In this document: one piece after another, positions 13,348-27,100 of the stretch | Layout: each line of letters begins with the position of its first letter | Position numbering within the stretch: the first letter of the stretch is position 1 | Assembly (NCBI GenBank): GCA_005281725.1 | Contig: SSBO01000009.1 | Location: 4,600,163-4,664,162 of the forward strand | DNA length: 64,000 nucleotides | Direction of reading: 5' to 3' | Source: Wuchereria bancrofti | Lineage: Eukaryota > Nematoda > Chromadorea > Rhabditida > Onchocercidae | Position numbers and translations under genes: made by a program | The notes under the pieces: generated by a model | Seen by the model: only the letters and a program-made list of their open reading frames with translations | What the model was told of the DNA's origin: nothing | Databases searched by the model: none

Positions 13348-15161
13348 TCGATATAAGACTTTCTACATTTTAAGCTTATTATTTAGAGACATTTCGAAAC
13401 TCAAATTTCGTCAAGATTTTCTTAAAAACCCGAAAGTAATCAAGTTCTTTGTTTTTACGACAATTTATTATTTGAAGCCTCGGAGAAGCTTATAATGACA
13501 AGACAAAGGTTTTTTTTTATTTGTGATTATGGTTTGAATTCAGTGGATTCAAATTTCTTGTAACTACTTGGAATTATCCGTGTGTGGTACTGGTGAAAGT
13601 TTAAGAGATAAAATAAATTGGCTATGCACAGAGAGATTTTTTCTTTCACATTAAAGCGTAAATTCATGTCTTGGACTAGTATTTCAAAACGCACGTCTCA
13701 AAAACCTAGTGCTTTTCCCAAAATTGACATTTCAAGTCCAATTTTTTAAGTTTGAGTAAACAATAAATAAGAAAGCAAATACGGCAGGAAATAATAGACT
13801 ATTCTAAAATTCTCTACAGGATATTAGTAAGACAATGAATATTACGTTTTATATTAAATTTGAATTTGAAGAATGCTAATATTGAAAAAATCAATGACTT
13901 CAGCAATTTTTGTGAAATTGCCTTTATGGTAATTATCATTTGATTTATGTAGTTCATTTCAAATGATTGTTTTAAGAGAATCAATAAAAGAATCAATAAA
14001 GGAATGCATAACGGAAAAGTTTACAACATTTAAATAAATCATCCCTCCTTTTTCACACTGGCAAAAAAAATGTTGGATAACTAAAATATCTGAATAACAT
14101 CAATCATTTCTAACTTCTCCATCTGAAAAAAAGTTTCAAGGGAAATTTTTTCTCCAATGTTTGATATATCACATTATGTTGACAGTATAATCAGTTCTTT
14201 ATCACTTATATATATGTATATATATATAAAACAAATAAACAAATCTAAACAGTCTGCCCATTCACTATCAAGCAGATGTTATAGTTTTTTCATTAAATTT
14301 TTTGCTGAACAAATTAGAAAACTTTTCAACAACTTCGCAAAATTTTCATGCAATTCAGTTAGCATTAATTAGTCCATGAAGTATTGGGAAAGAAAAATTT
14401 TTTTAGAGTCATATTTTTCGACAAAAAATGAAAACTGTATGATTGCAACTTCACGTAACCAACATTTTATTCTAATAATAGTTGAACAAATCTAAAAAAG
14501 AAAAAAACAGCTAATATAATTCTTGCAAAATTAGCTATTATTTCGGGACGTAATTATACTAATCTCTACACTTAAAATGCCAGCCTGTAATGAAATGCTT
14601 CACTCTTCTCATAAGGCGCTGTTAGATTATCGTTTCCTATAAGTTGCTTTGGTCCTATTTTATTTTATTAGATTTGATGATGTTATCACTAAACCTCTAG
14701 AAAAATTGCAGTGGTTCAATATTGAGGACTTCACTTCAAAATATGATCTAATCGGGGATAAATTCCAACATCATCATCTAAGGAATTAGTTGCCATCATT
14801 GCGAAATTGCGCAATTGGAAAAGAGGGAATAAATCTCTAGACAGTTTAAAGCTATTAAAATGTCAGATTATGAAAAAGGAATAGTTACTGATATATTAAA
14901 CAAATAATGACTAAAAAAGTTTTTCAAAAAATAGATATTGTGGTGGGAGAAAGCAGGATTTGATAATTGGTATTAGATGAAATGCAGTGACAAACTGGTC
15001 AGTCACATTATAAATGTATTTTAACAAAAATGAGTAAAAAAGAAATTTTTGTTTAATTTTTCATTAATTCTATTTTAATTATTTTTAATTATACATAGTC
15101 GGTCACAAAGCATGAATTCAGGCTTACTTTACAGACGTAAATTACTTTACAGGATTTGGAA
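13348..15161. other. Intergenic, no gene recognised
   Basis: Searched for membrane-helix exons continuing the upstream receptor domain; none found. A short TATA-rich run lies at 14200-14228. The end of the stretch (attactttacag, to 15152) is a good 3' splice or spliced-leader acceptor ten bases before the NRPS ATG. Confidence 0.5.
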
Positions 15162-18100
15162 ATGGATTTGAAGCAAGTTTTGCTACCAATAATCATCGAA
15201 AGTAGAAGAAGATTTGGGGATAATTCATTACTGCTTGTGCTTGATTCTGTTAAAACTGACAGTGGACGAATAGATCCAGAACCGAGTCGAAAAATATTGC
15301 TGGAATCAGCTGCTGGACTGAATAAATTGGAACTTCTCGAAGTTTCATCTGGAAACAGTATAATTCAAGGATATGCTGGGGAAATACGTTACTGGCAAAC
15401 AAAATTATGCCAGGACTTAGATAAAATTTTAGTTAATATGTTCAAAATTGATAATTTAGATAAATTGCAGTCAAAGATTTTGCAAGATGTCTCGGTATGG
15501 AAGAGAAAAAATGACGAAGTAGTAAAGGGTGGAGGATTCGCGACAGTACTTTGCTTTAGTTTTAGTAACGATAATGAATATATTGTTCCGGATAGTGACA
15601 TCTTGACTTTTCTGAAGTACTCTTTGCAAGTGCATTTCGAAACCGGTGTACTAATATCAGTGGAAGAAGTCGAGCAAATTGCACTACCGGCAGTGATTTT
15701 TCGACAATTATGGGTTGCAATTACAGAATCTAAATTTATCAAAATAAGTATAAAACTATATGATTTTGATGGATTTGAATGTGGTTATATTAGCGGAATC
15801 AATTTTTCGGAAAGTATTAGAAGATTTCCAGAAGAAGGAGCAAATAAAGCTTACGAAAAGACTCACGAAAAGTTAGGAAGGTACGACAATAATCTTCATG
15901 AATCTCATGTCTATGACATCAAAAGAATTAAACAAGAAATTCAGAGTTCGACAAAAGCTGATATCTTGGATCATTCTTCTTTTTATGATGACACAATGAT
16001 CTCAGAATCTATTGCAAGCGAGGCAAACAAATTATCAATAATTAATAAAATTCGTAAGGCAGTAGAGGCCATAGTTGAAGCGCCATGCAACGACGATCGA
16101 ACATCATTTATATCACTTGGATTTGATTCTTTAAAATTAGCAAAGTTGGAGTTTGTTTTGGAGAGAGAATTTAGTGGGAAATTTTCGATACCTTACGGAA
16201 GCGCTCATCGACATCCTAATATTAGTGCTTTGACTGATTATATTCTGAAAAGCTCTATCCAAGGAAGTAGTATTCCTGAAAGCAAGGAAACTACAAACTT
16301 TCAGCTTCTTACCGAAAAGTTGACAAGGATTGTTAGAAGCGGCGCTGAAATACCGCTAAGTGCAGCGCAAAAACGACTAATTTTCCTTTATCAGTTAGAC
16401 ATCGAACATGAATTAAATTTTGCTGAGACTTTGAAGTTTAGCATTAAAAGTTTAAAAATTCATCAATTCCAAAGAGCATTCAATAAGGTGGTGGCAAGAC
16501 ATACAGCGTTACGAACGATTTATACATTAACAGGTCAAACAATTTTATCTCTTACTGAAGCTTATTTCTGGATTTCTGCAGAATCTGAACATGTGTTGAA
16601 ATTGTTGAAACCAATTGACCTATTTGACTCTTTTATCCCAATAAGAATATTTGTCACTGAACAAGAAGATAATAAAGACAACAGAAAATTGAAGAAAAGC
16701 ATTTCTAATCAAATTTGTCAGGAAAAAGATCGGCGGATCCTGGGAAAGGACACAGATATCAAAAGTTCAAATTTAATTGTCATCCAGATACATCACATTA
16801 TGATTGATGGTTTTTCTATCAAACTATTAACAGATGAACTGCGTATACTTTGCTACGAAAAAAAATCTCTCAGATCAATACCCTATCAATATGGACATTT
16901 TGTTCTTATAGATCAACAGAGACAAGATTCTGAAAATCGAAAATTATATAAAACTTTTTGGAAACATCTGCTACTTGATGTTACTCTTCAAAAGTTGCCT
17001 GTAGATGAAACTGGACTTCAAGTAGGGAGATATTCAGGTCGTTGCTTACAATTTAAAATTGACTCTAAAGTCCAGAAAAGTTTGCAAAATTTAGCCATTT
17101 GGTGCTCCGTGACACAATTTTCTGTCCTCCTTACCAATTTTCAACTTCTGCAATACAAAAGATATGGATTTAAAGACTGTTGCATCGGGATAATAACTGC
17201 TCAAAGAGAAACCTCTGAGCTATGCACCATTATTGGTTGTTTATTAAATGTGGTACCACTGATCAATACCATCAATCCCAATGATCGAATTCATGATTTC
17301 ATTACAAAATCTTATAAACGTCTGAATGAAAGTATCCAAAAACAATTGCAATTCGATGATTTGATAGCAGCCTTGCGTTTAGAACGCGATTTGTCAAATT
17401 CGCCCCTTTTCCAAGTTTTATTTATTTCGGATGACAGCGGTGACATTTCTTACAATGATGATGGTAATGAATCAAACTTTGCACAATACGATCAGGTCTG
17501 GTATTTTCAATATCATAGTGAAAGTATGAGATTGAAAATTGAATATAATAGTAGCCGTTTCTATAAAAGTACGATAGAAACAATGGTACAGCAGTATTTT
17601 AGACTTATTCATAAAATGTCTCAAAATTTGCATATGCTTATTGAAGGCATAAAAATGGTAAGTTCTATGGAAAAATTTATGGATTATAAATTAAGGCTTG
17701 AAAATCGATGTGATTTTCCGCAAAAATGCACAGTTTTGAACATAATTGATGAGCAAAACAAAATGAACTTTTATGGTAATACAGTCATTCAAAGAGGCAT
17801 ACCGTTCTCGAATGTATTCTTGCAACAGAAAAGTAATCAATTATCAAGATTTCTTACGCAACGTTGGTTACAGTTTCTGGGAGAAGATATGCGAAATGAT
17901 AGTTTTATGCTACTTATTTTAGACCGATCTGTTTTTCTTCTGCTTTCGATTTTCTCTCTGTGGAAATGTGGTATAGGAGTAGCTCCTTTGAATCTTGAGA
18001 CTTCTTTAGAGCAATTAAACGAAATCCTTGCAAAATTACCTTGTCCAGCTGTCATTTATGAACGCAAGCGAAAAGAAAATAATGCCACAAATCAATGCAT

Positions 18101-21100
18101 TTCCAAAAATTTCAATGGAACAGTGCTTCAGAATTCAGAGGAGCAAAATCCTGTTTTTGGACATGATATTAACGAAGTAATTACTTTGATTTCTGGTTAC
18201 TCTGATCAAGAATTAAGGAAAAAATTGACTCAGCATAACCTAGCCTACATGACTTTTACGTCAGGGAGTACCGGTACACCGAAAGGAATCTGTACCGAAT
18301 TTTATGGGCTCAACAACTTGGCACTAAACTATGCGGAACTATTGAGTATCAAATCAAGTAGCATCATTTATCAGGTAGTAAATCCATCGTTTGATATATT
18401 TTTTGCAGACATTCTGGAAGCTCAAACAAGTGGAGCGGGTCTATACCTTGCAAGTCAACGAATACCAAATTTAGAAGAAATGTCAAAGGTTACCCATGCC
18501 TATATAATGCCGGCATATTTGTCTGCTGTTGAACCAGAACAATTCAAAAAACTGGAAAATCTGGAAAAAATTAATTTCGGTGGTGATTATATTCAATATA
18601 AAGTCTTACAAGATGCTATCCGAATTGGACTTCACTTCCACAATCAATATGGCATGACTGAGCACTCCATTTACTCTACCTGTAAGTTAATGAAAGTTTG
18701 TGATAAAACTTCATCTGTTGGAAAACCCCTTAAAAATATTTTCTTTTCCATATATGACGGTGATGAAAATTCATGTGGACAACACATTACTGGAATTTGC
18801 TGCAGTTCGGGAGCAGGCATTAGTCGTGGTTATCATGATAACGAGAATCTCAATCAAATATCATTTCTTAACAATAACGATTTGACACAACTTGAATTGC
18901 TATTAAATTACGATAAGCGTTATTTCTACTCTGGTGATCTGGCCCAAATAAAAAGCAATGTAGGCGAATTGCTTTTTCATGGCCGCAGCGATTTCCAAGT
19001 GAAAATTCGAGGAATGCAAGTTGATATTCCTACAATTGAAGCCGTATTGGGGCAGAATCACTTAGTCAAAGAATGTATTGTTTGTTTACGAAGAACAGAA
19101 ACAGAAGAATTCCTGATAGCTTATATTATTTCTTGTAATGATATCATCACGGACAAAGAGAAAGGACAGCTGATGACAAAAAGTTTGAGCGATTATATGC
19201 TGGGAAAATTACCAGATTTTATGATTCCGAGTCATTATGTTTTTGTCCAGCAATTTCCATTAAATATCAATGGAAAAATTAATCGAAAACTATTACCCGT
19301 ACCAGAAAAAGTATTGAATTCAAAAATTCCTTTAAAAACTGACTATATTTTTGAAGCATGGGAAAAACAGGTGATAGAAATATTTGCTGCATTGCTGCCA
19401 GGGAAAGCTATTCAAATTGATGATTCATTTTTTGAAGCAGGCGGCGATTCGTTGAAAGCTTTAATCGCAATCCAAAATATCAAACGTGAGACTGGGATGG
19501 ATCTTCAGCTTCGGGATATTTTCAAATTAGCATCTTTCAGAGATATTTTAGAGCGTTTAAAAGTGAAATACTCAATAGGTAATCATAAAGAAGTTGAAAA
19601 TTTAATAATGCTGAAATCAACAAAATTCAGACCTAATGTACTGCACGGTAAGTCTGGTAAATTAACAGATGACCAATTAGTAAATGATGTTAATATATCT
19701 GACAATATGGACAACGACAGGAGCTTAAACAAAAAGATGTCTTGGAAATACAACAAAATCTATAACAGTGATAAGAAGAGCGGATTCTGGTTTAATGGAA
19801 CTATTCCAGTAAGTTTACAGCAGGAAAGGCTTTTATTCCTTTACAGCTTTGGGAAAGAATATCGTGAAAGTTACAAGCTACAATTTTTAATTAAATTCTA
19901 CGGTTCTGTGGATCTTAAAGTTTTGAATACTGCACTAAATTATATTATGCGAAAACATCGACTTCTGCGCACAGTATTTTTTCAAAAGGTTGCAAATGTA
20001 ATTCAGGAAGTAACATCTTTGAGTGAATGCTACATTAAAGTTCATAAAAATGTGTTTGAACATGACGACACAGGGTCGGAAATAAGTTCAGAATTGCCAA
20101 GTTTATACGATACGCCTTTGTTAGCAGTAATTGTTTCCGGCAACCTGAAGCTTATGTTAATTCTCGACCATTTAATTGTTGATGGCCGTTCAATTGCTAT
20201 ACTCACCAACGACCTCGTGGAATTTTACAACATACTTATCAATAGAGGCAATGTTTCTTTTGATTTCACTGAGGGTACTAGTTATGCTGAATTTTGTTTG
20301 CAACAGCGAAAAGAGTTGGAGAAATTTGGAGTTGCATTAAAATGCGCCGATTGTCCCACATTGATTGATAGGGCAGTGGCAAAAAATGAACTAGAAGTGC
20401 AGAAGTGGCTTCTGAAACTGCGGAATTTCCCACCACTATCACTTCAAGGTGATTTGTCTAATGAAGAATTTGACAGGAAAAATAATGTAATCAAGCTCAA
20501 AATACCTTTATATTTGTCTGCAATTAAGCATTTTTGTGTGGCGGAACGTTGCACACTATTTGCTTACTTGCTTGGCGTATTTTCCTTAACTGTACGTTCC
20601 GTACGTGATCAACAAAAACATCGCTTTGCTGTCGTCACTTCTGCACTAAATCGTACGTCCGACACGATAAATTGTGTCGGATTATTTGTCAATACGGTAA
20701 TAATTCCAATTGACACTGCCTTTGATTGTGTCTCTGAATTAATTCACAGTCTTCAGCAAAATATCACCGAAGCTCTCCAATTTCAGCATATTCCTTTTGA
20801 CTACATTATACGGAAGCTGAACGGAACACGAAGCAGTTCAGGTACGGAATCATATCAAGTCTCATTTGTTGTCCAAAATGCCTCTGCAACAAAACTAGCA
20901 AGAATTGACGGAGCTGAGACAATTGTAGAAGAAATCAATGCAAAATATGCAAAATTCGATCAAGCATGGTACTGTACTGAATTCGAGGACTATATTGAGA
21001 TGTCGGTAGAATACAAAATTGAAAAGTATAGTGATTCGGAGATAAAACATGCTATGGAACTGTTTGTTCAAATAGCTTCTCAATTGTTGTCCAATCGATC

Positions 21101-24100
21101 TATGAAAGTGAAAGGCATTTTAAAATCTTGTGAATTAATTAAAGTTGAAAAACCTCTGATTGAGAATGATAACCCGGCAAATGTGAATGAAACTCAAGGC
21201 ACAATCAAAAAAAGTTGGATGCTAGAAGAAGTTTTGCTTAGTATCTGGAAAGAAGTATTAGAGTGTTCAGAAATTTCTGTTTTTGACAATTTTTTTGCTA
21301 TAGGTGGTCATTCCTTATTGATTCCAAGTATTTGCTATAAAATAGAGCAACAAGTCAACTACCAATGTCCACCACAAGCAATTTTTAAGTACCAGACGGT
21401 CAGAGAACTTGCGCAACACATAAGCAGTAAGCAGGATTTGAAGATCTTGGCGACATCAAATGAAAAATTAAAAATTCGTGTATGTCCACTTCAGGAATCT
21501 TTGGTCAAAATGTACTATAATGTAGCCACAGAAACATCAATTTCCACTTCGTCAACCACTATCGCTACTGTTACTACCATTACAACTGATCTTATCAAGG
21601 CCTATCAGACAGGTTTTTCAATATCACTGAAATCTATAAACTTTTCGAAATTAAGACATTCTCTCAATCTAATACTAATGCGTCATTTTGCACTTCGTGC
21701 AACATTCTATTGTCAGAACAACGATTTTTTTCAACAAATTCACTCTGGTACTGAAATTTACATTACACCACGAAAGACGAATATTGAGGGAGCATCACTG
21801 ATAGTACCGAATCCTTTTCATGCGATACCGATTCTCTGCTGGTTAACTGATGGTATTAAGCAAGAGCTACTTGATGATAGTTACTATGAATTTCATTTTA
21901 AAATAAGTCACATCATTTGCGATGGAAAGTCATTGTCTATAATAGCCAGAGAATTAAGCGACAATTATTTCGAAGATAGACATATCTCAGTGAAAGACGA
22001 CAGTTTCATTCAGTTCAGTAGGCGACTAAAGCAGCGATTCCAGGAACGTTACACTGAAATGCAAAGATTCTGGTCGCAAAATCTAAACAATACGGAAGGC
22101 GCAAATCTTCACTATGAAAAAATAACTGCTACTGTTTCAAGTAATTATAGATGTAAATTTTTTTATAAAAAGTTCAAAAGTTTGAACATTTTAATCAAAA
22201 GAGTAGCTAAGAAATGTTGTTGCTCTCCGTTTATCGTACAGCTTGCAGCATTCAGCAAGGTACTCTCGGGAATAGCGACACAAGATTCCAAGATGATTAT
22301 TTCGTGCCCGGTAGATATGCGTGATTCTAAAGCTCAACAATGCGTTGGAATGTGCATCAATGTTTTGCCAGTAATAATCAATTTCAGACTTAGGAACTAT
22401 CAGGATCTAATTCAAGATATTGCTAAAAGTTTTGCGAATGCTTACATAAATGCTGATATTTCTAATGATGAAATAGAAAAATTATGCGAAAAATATGGGG
22501 TTTCTAATTTTGCTGATATTATGATCGTTAACAACTATAAGCAATACTCCAGCCATTGCTATCAAATTTTAAATGATAATTCTGAATTTACGAAATGTAC
22601 TTTGACATTGTTTCTTACGCAATATCATGAAGATATTGAGGCAAAAATCGAGTGTAAACAAGATTTCTTTTATGACGAATCAATGAAGATAATGCTTAAT
22701 CAGTGGGCGAAGACAATTCGTAGAATGGAGAAAGTCATTGTAACAAACGACAAAATAGAGTATAAAGAAAGGCGAAGATGTCCGCACGAAATCTTTTTTT
22801 CTGAAGAGTATTTTAGCGCCAAAAACATGGATATAAGATCAAAAGAAAGATTGGTATCAAGTGGACATGACAACGATGAAAATGTTCTTCAGAAAAACGA
22901 TTACCCAGCATTCAGCTATCAGCATTTGCTTAGAGAAGCTTTCGTAGCCAATCGTCAATGGGCAACTATGACGGCCCTAACTGAAAATAACGGAAGTATC
23001 AATTACCGCACTCTAACCGGATTAATCAACCGAACTGCGAAAATTATACGAGAAAAGGTAGCCCAAATAACGGGCGGTATATTACGATCTGATACAGTGA
23101 TACCAGTTATTGCTCGTAATAGCATTAATACATTGGTAACATGCTTAGCAATTATTATGGCTGGAGCTGCCTATCTTCCCATAGATTCCACCGGTCCGGC
23201 TAAGCGAATCTCAAATATTGTGGAACAAATTGGCGCAAAATTCTATGTTACTGTTGATCAGCTAATAAATAACGATGACGAATTTCAAATTTCATTTAAT
23301 TTTTCATTTCAAAATGCACTGGAAATCAACTTAAATAATATGAGACTTGACGAAGAACTACTGGAGCTTCCTACACACCTACAAAACACGCCGAATGATC
23401 TAGCTTACGTCATATTTACATCAGGAACTACCGGAAAGCCTAAAGGAGTAACAATTGGTCAACATGGTCTTCTCAACATGGCTATAGCATGTACTCGAGA
23501 TTTCTGGATGAAACCTGGTGACTGCGTCTACCAATTTACAAACTTTGCATTCGACAATAGTGTTCTAGAAATTACAATGGCGTTAATTAATGGTAGCGCT
23601 TTGCTTCTCCGAGATTTCTTCACATCACATACATTCTTAAATGAAGTGAGGCATGGAAACATTACTCATGCATTGTTGTTTCCTAGTTTGGTGAATACCT
23701 TCAAAGATGAAGAGATTGGGGAATTGAGACATTTGCGATATTGGATTGTTGGAGCGGAGAGTGCGAGCAAAAGAATTTTGGAATATGCATTAAAATCAGG
23801 TGTCAATGTAATTCAGAACTACGGACCAACTGAAACGACAGCCTATGCTTTGACTAAAAGAATGAAACTACTAGACAGACCTAATAATATCGGTCGTGGA
23901 ATAACAAATGTTGTTATCACGGTAAGAAATTTCTGTGGTGAGATAGTACAAGAAATGGGAGTAGGAGAATTATGCATAAAGGGGATAGGGATCACGCGGG
24001 GTTATGTTATTTCAAGTGATGTAACACGAGAAAGTGCTGAAAAAGAAAGTGAAAGCAAGAAATTTGGTGAAGTAGATAGTTGTTGTTCAATATCACCAGG

Positions 24101-27100
24101 AAATAGTTTTGGTACCAAAGATATGGTCCGATTACAACCAAATAATGAGATTCTTTTTCTAGGACGATGCGACAAGCAAGTAAAGATTCGTGGATACCGT
24201 GTTGAACTCGGTGAAATTGAAGCCATTCTTTGTCAGTATCCACAAGTTAAATCTGCGAAGGTAATTATGAAATTAATAGGTCAACAGCGACAGCTTGTAG
24301 CCTTTATTATTTTATCGGATTTGTCCGAAAATCGGTTCCATCCCGCTGCTATACGACATTTCATGCAACAACACTTGCCGTATTACATGATACCAATTCA
24401 GTATCATTTCCTACAGCAATATCCGCTTACCAAAAATTCAAAAGTTGATGTCGCAGCTCTGGAGATGTTACAGAATCCTGAGAATGACCAATGTTTGAAA
24501 CATGCAGAACCAGAAAACAGTATAGAATGGATGTTGCTTGGATTCTTCCGGAAAGTCCTCCAGGATGATAACATTTCGGTGAACGATGACTTTTTCGCAG
24601 TCGGTGGAAATTCGTTTTCGGCAACGAGGCTCACTGAATTGATCGAAGCTAATGTTGCGCATTGTGTCGGTATAAACAATGTTTTTCGTCATCGGACAGT
24701 GAGAAGACTGTCACAGCACATTCTCCATTTTCATAAAAAGCCAAGTAGTGAGCAGATTTATGGGATTCAAAAATTTTCTGGGATAAACAAGAACGTTTTC
24801 AATCTTGATAACATTCCTTTAAGCTTTCAGCAGCAACAATTTCAATTTCTGAATGAAACGAAAGAACGGCAATACTATGAACTCATATTTGTACAAAAAT
24901 TTGACGCATCATTGAGCCTTCAACATCTGAAATTGGCTTTTCTGCGCCTAATTTTACAGCAACCTTCGTTCCGAACAATTTTTCCGGAACGAAATTTTGA
25001 TGTGCACCAGGAAATACTTTCTGGGACAGAAGTTTACTTCTACAGCAGTACGGTACAGAGTAGCTCTTTCCCGAAGGGACTAGTATCTTATAATGAAAAC
25101 ACTATTGCAGAAAAGATAAAAATACTTCAGGACGTGGAAGTGAATCTGAAACGTGAACCACCGGTTTTATGTGCAATTGAAGTAACCAGCAGTATATCTC
25201 ATGCTGTTATTCTCCGAATGAATCATATAATTAGTGATGCATGGTCAACGAATCTTCTGGAGAATGATTTAAGCGATCTGTATCAGAAAGTTCTAAAAAA
25301 CAAGCAGTTCGATAGTAATTCAAAACTATCTTTTACATATGCTGAGTATTCTATCGAACAATTTGAACAGAAACATTTCCTAGAAGGACTAGCAGCTAAA
25401 TGTGCTGATATGATTGTGAAATGGATCATAAATGATCCAAATTACAATAACATTTTGGAGAAATGGGAAAGAACTGAAAATCAGATGAATCAGTTTGATT
25501 TAGTTAATCAGAATTTAGGTTCTGGAATTGTCAGCAACTTTGTTCAATGTACGAAATCAACAGATTTCAGGAATTATTCAGAAGCAAAATTTACTTTCGA
25601 GGTGAAGAAGATTGAAAAAATTTGTGGATATTTTGAAACCACTCCTCTTGTAGCCTTTCTTAGTGCATTTGCTTCATCTTTACATGAATTATCTGGTATA
25701 GGTCAATTAATTATAAATGTAGCAGCTGCTAACCGCTCGTCCAAAACAAACAATATTATAGGTAACTTTCTCAACTATTTATTGATAAACAGTGCAAACA
25801 TCCCCTTAGAGAAGACTGATATCATCAGTACGACTTCGAGAAATGTCACGGACAGATCAACAATGAAGCTATCCGACTTTTCCACTATTATACATGCAAG
25901 ATATGTAAAGAAATATGTAGAAAATATTAATAGAGCAGTTAATGAAAGCCGTCAATTCGAGCAAGTACCGTTCATTCCACTTTTAAAATTACTTCGAATT
26001 AAACTGAAAAAGCTGAAATCACCAAGTATTGAAGTCCTGAACCGTCTTTACAAAACTATATTTTTTAATTTTCGCTATGGATTGGAAGAAAATCGTGCAT
26101 CAGTATTAGGAAAAGGTGAAACTCAAGCACCAACGAATTGTATTTACGAAATTGAAGTGGAAATAGATCGTGCGAAAAATAATTATTCTTGTAGAATCAG
26201 AATGAAAAATCGCAGCAGTCTCAAACGTATCTCGACACTGTGTCGACGCATGTTTTCTTTCTTACAACAGATGTCAATTAATTCTAATATTCAAGAAACA
26301 GCAAAAGACGAAATAAAACCTAAAGAAAATGCGCACGAAGTAAATAAGAAACATTCTTATCTATCTTCTACGAATGTTCATATTGTTGATTTAAAACTAA
26401 GGAAAATGTGGAGTGAATGTTTAAAGAAACGATGGATTAAAGATGATGATGATTTCTTTCTGGAAGGCGGAACTTCGTTGCTTACTCTAAAATTAAGACG
26501 TCTTATTGAGTCAGAATTAAAAATCCATATTGAACTTGATGAAATATTCAAATATAGCACTTTCATACAGCTGAGCAATTTATTACAAAAGCGATTTATT
26601 AACATAGGTCATTATCTCTCGGACAACACAATCGGACTTATGAACCCTGAATCTGAAAGAAACACTGACCCAGCAGTGCAAATTGATAAAAAGACGTCTA
26701 ATAAGCGTGGTACTTCAAAGGAAACGGAAATTTTACAAACATCTGAGAATTTGACAACAGTTCGACTGCTTTATCAAAGCGAATCAGATATTAATGTTGC
26801 GGGAAGTGCGGTAATCGTTTTTTTCCATGCGCTCGTTGGTGGCGTGACATGGACATATGCACCGGTGATAAGGCAACTGATGAGAAGGCTACCAAGATCC
26901 TTCAAAATAATCGGTGTTGAACATCCAAATAGTTTTTCTCGATCTTCAAAAGATCCCAAATTTCACCAATCCATTGAAAGTTTATGTTCCAAATATGTAC
27001 GAGATTTGCATGACCACTTATGCAAAGTAAAAAGGCGCTTATTCATCGGTGCATCATTTGGTGCAATTCTGGCTTTTCAGTGTGCAGTACAATTACAGCA

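Noticed and set aside
13348..15100. Membrane-helix exons for the Cys-loop receptor domain
   Set aside because: I looked in all forward frames for M1-M4-like hydrophobic exons with splice borders and found none.
15156..15161. Start of the NRPS at 15156
   Set aside because: The codon there is TTG; the first ATG in frame is at 15162.
24002..24692. Several minus-strand ORFs inside the NRPS
   Set aside because: Antisense shadows of a long coding exon with no independent motifs.
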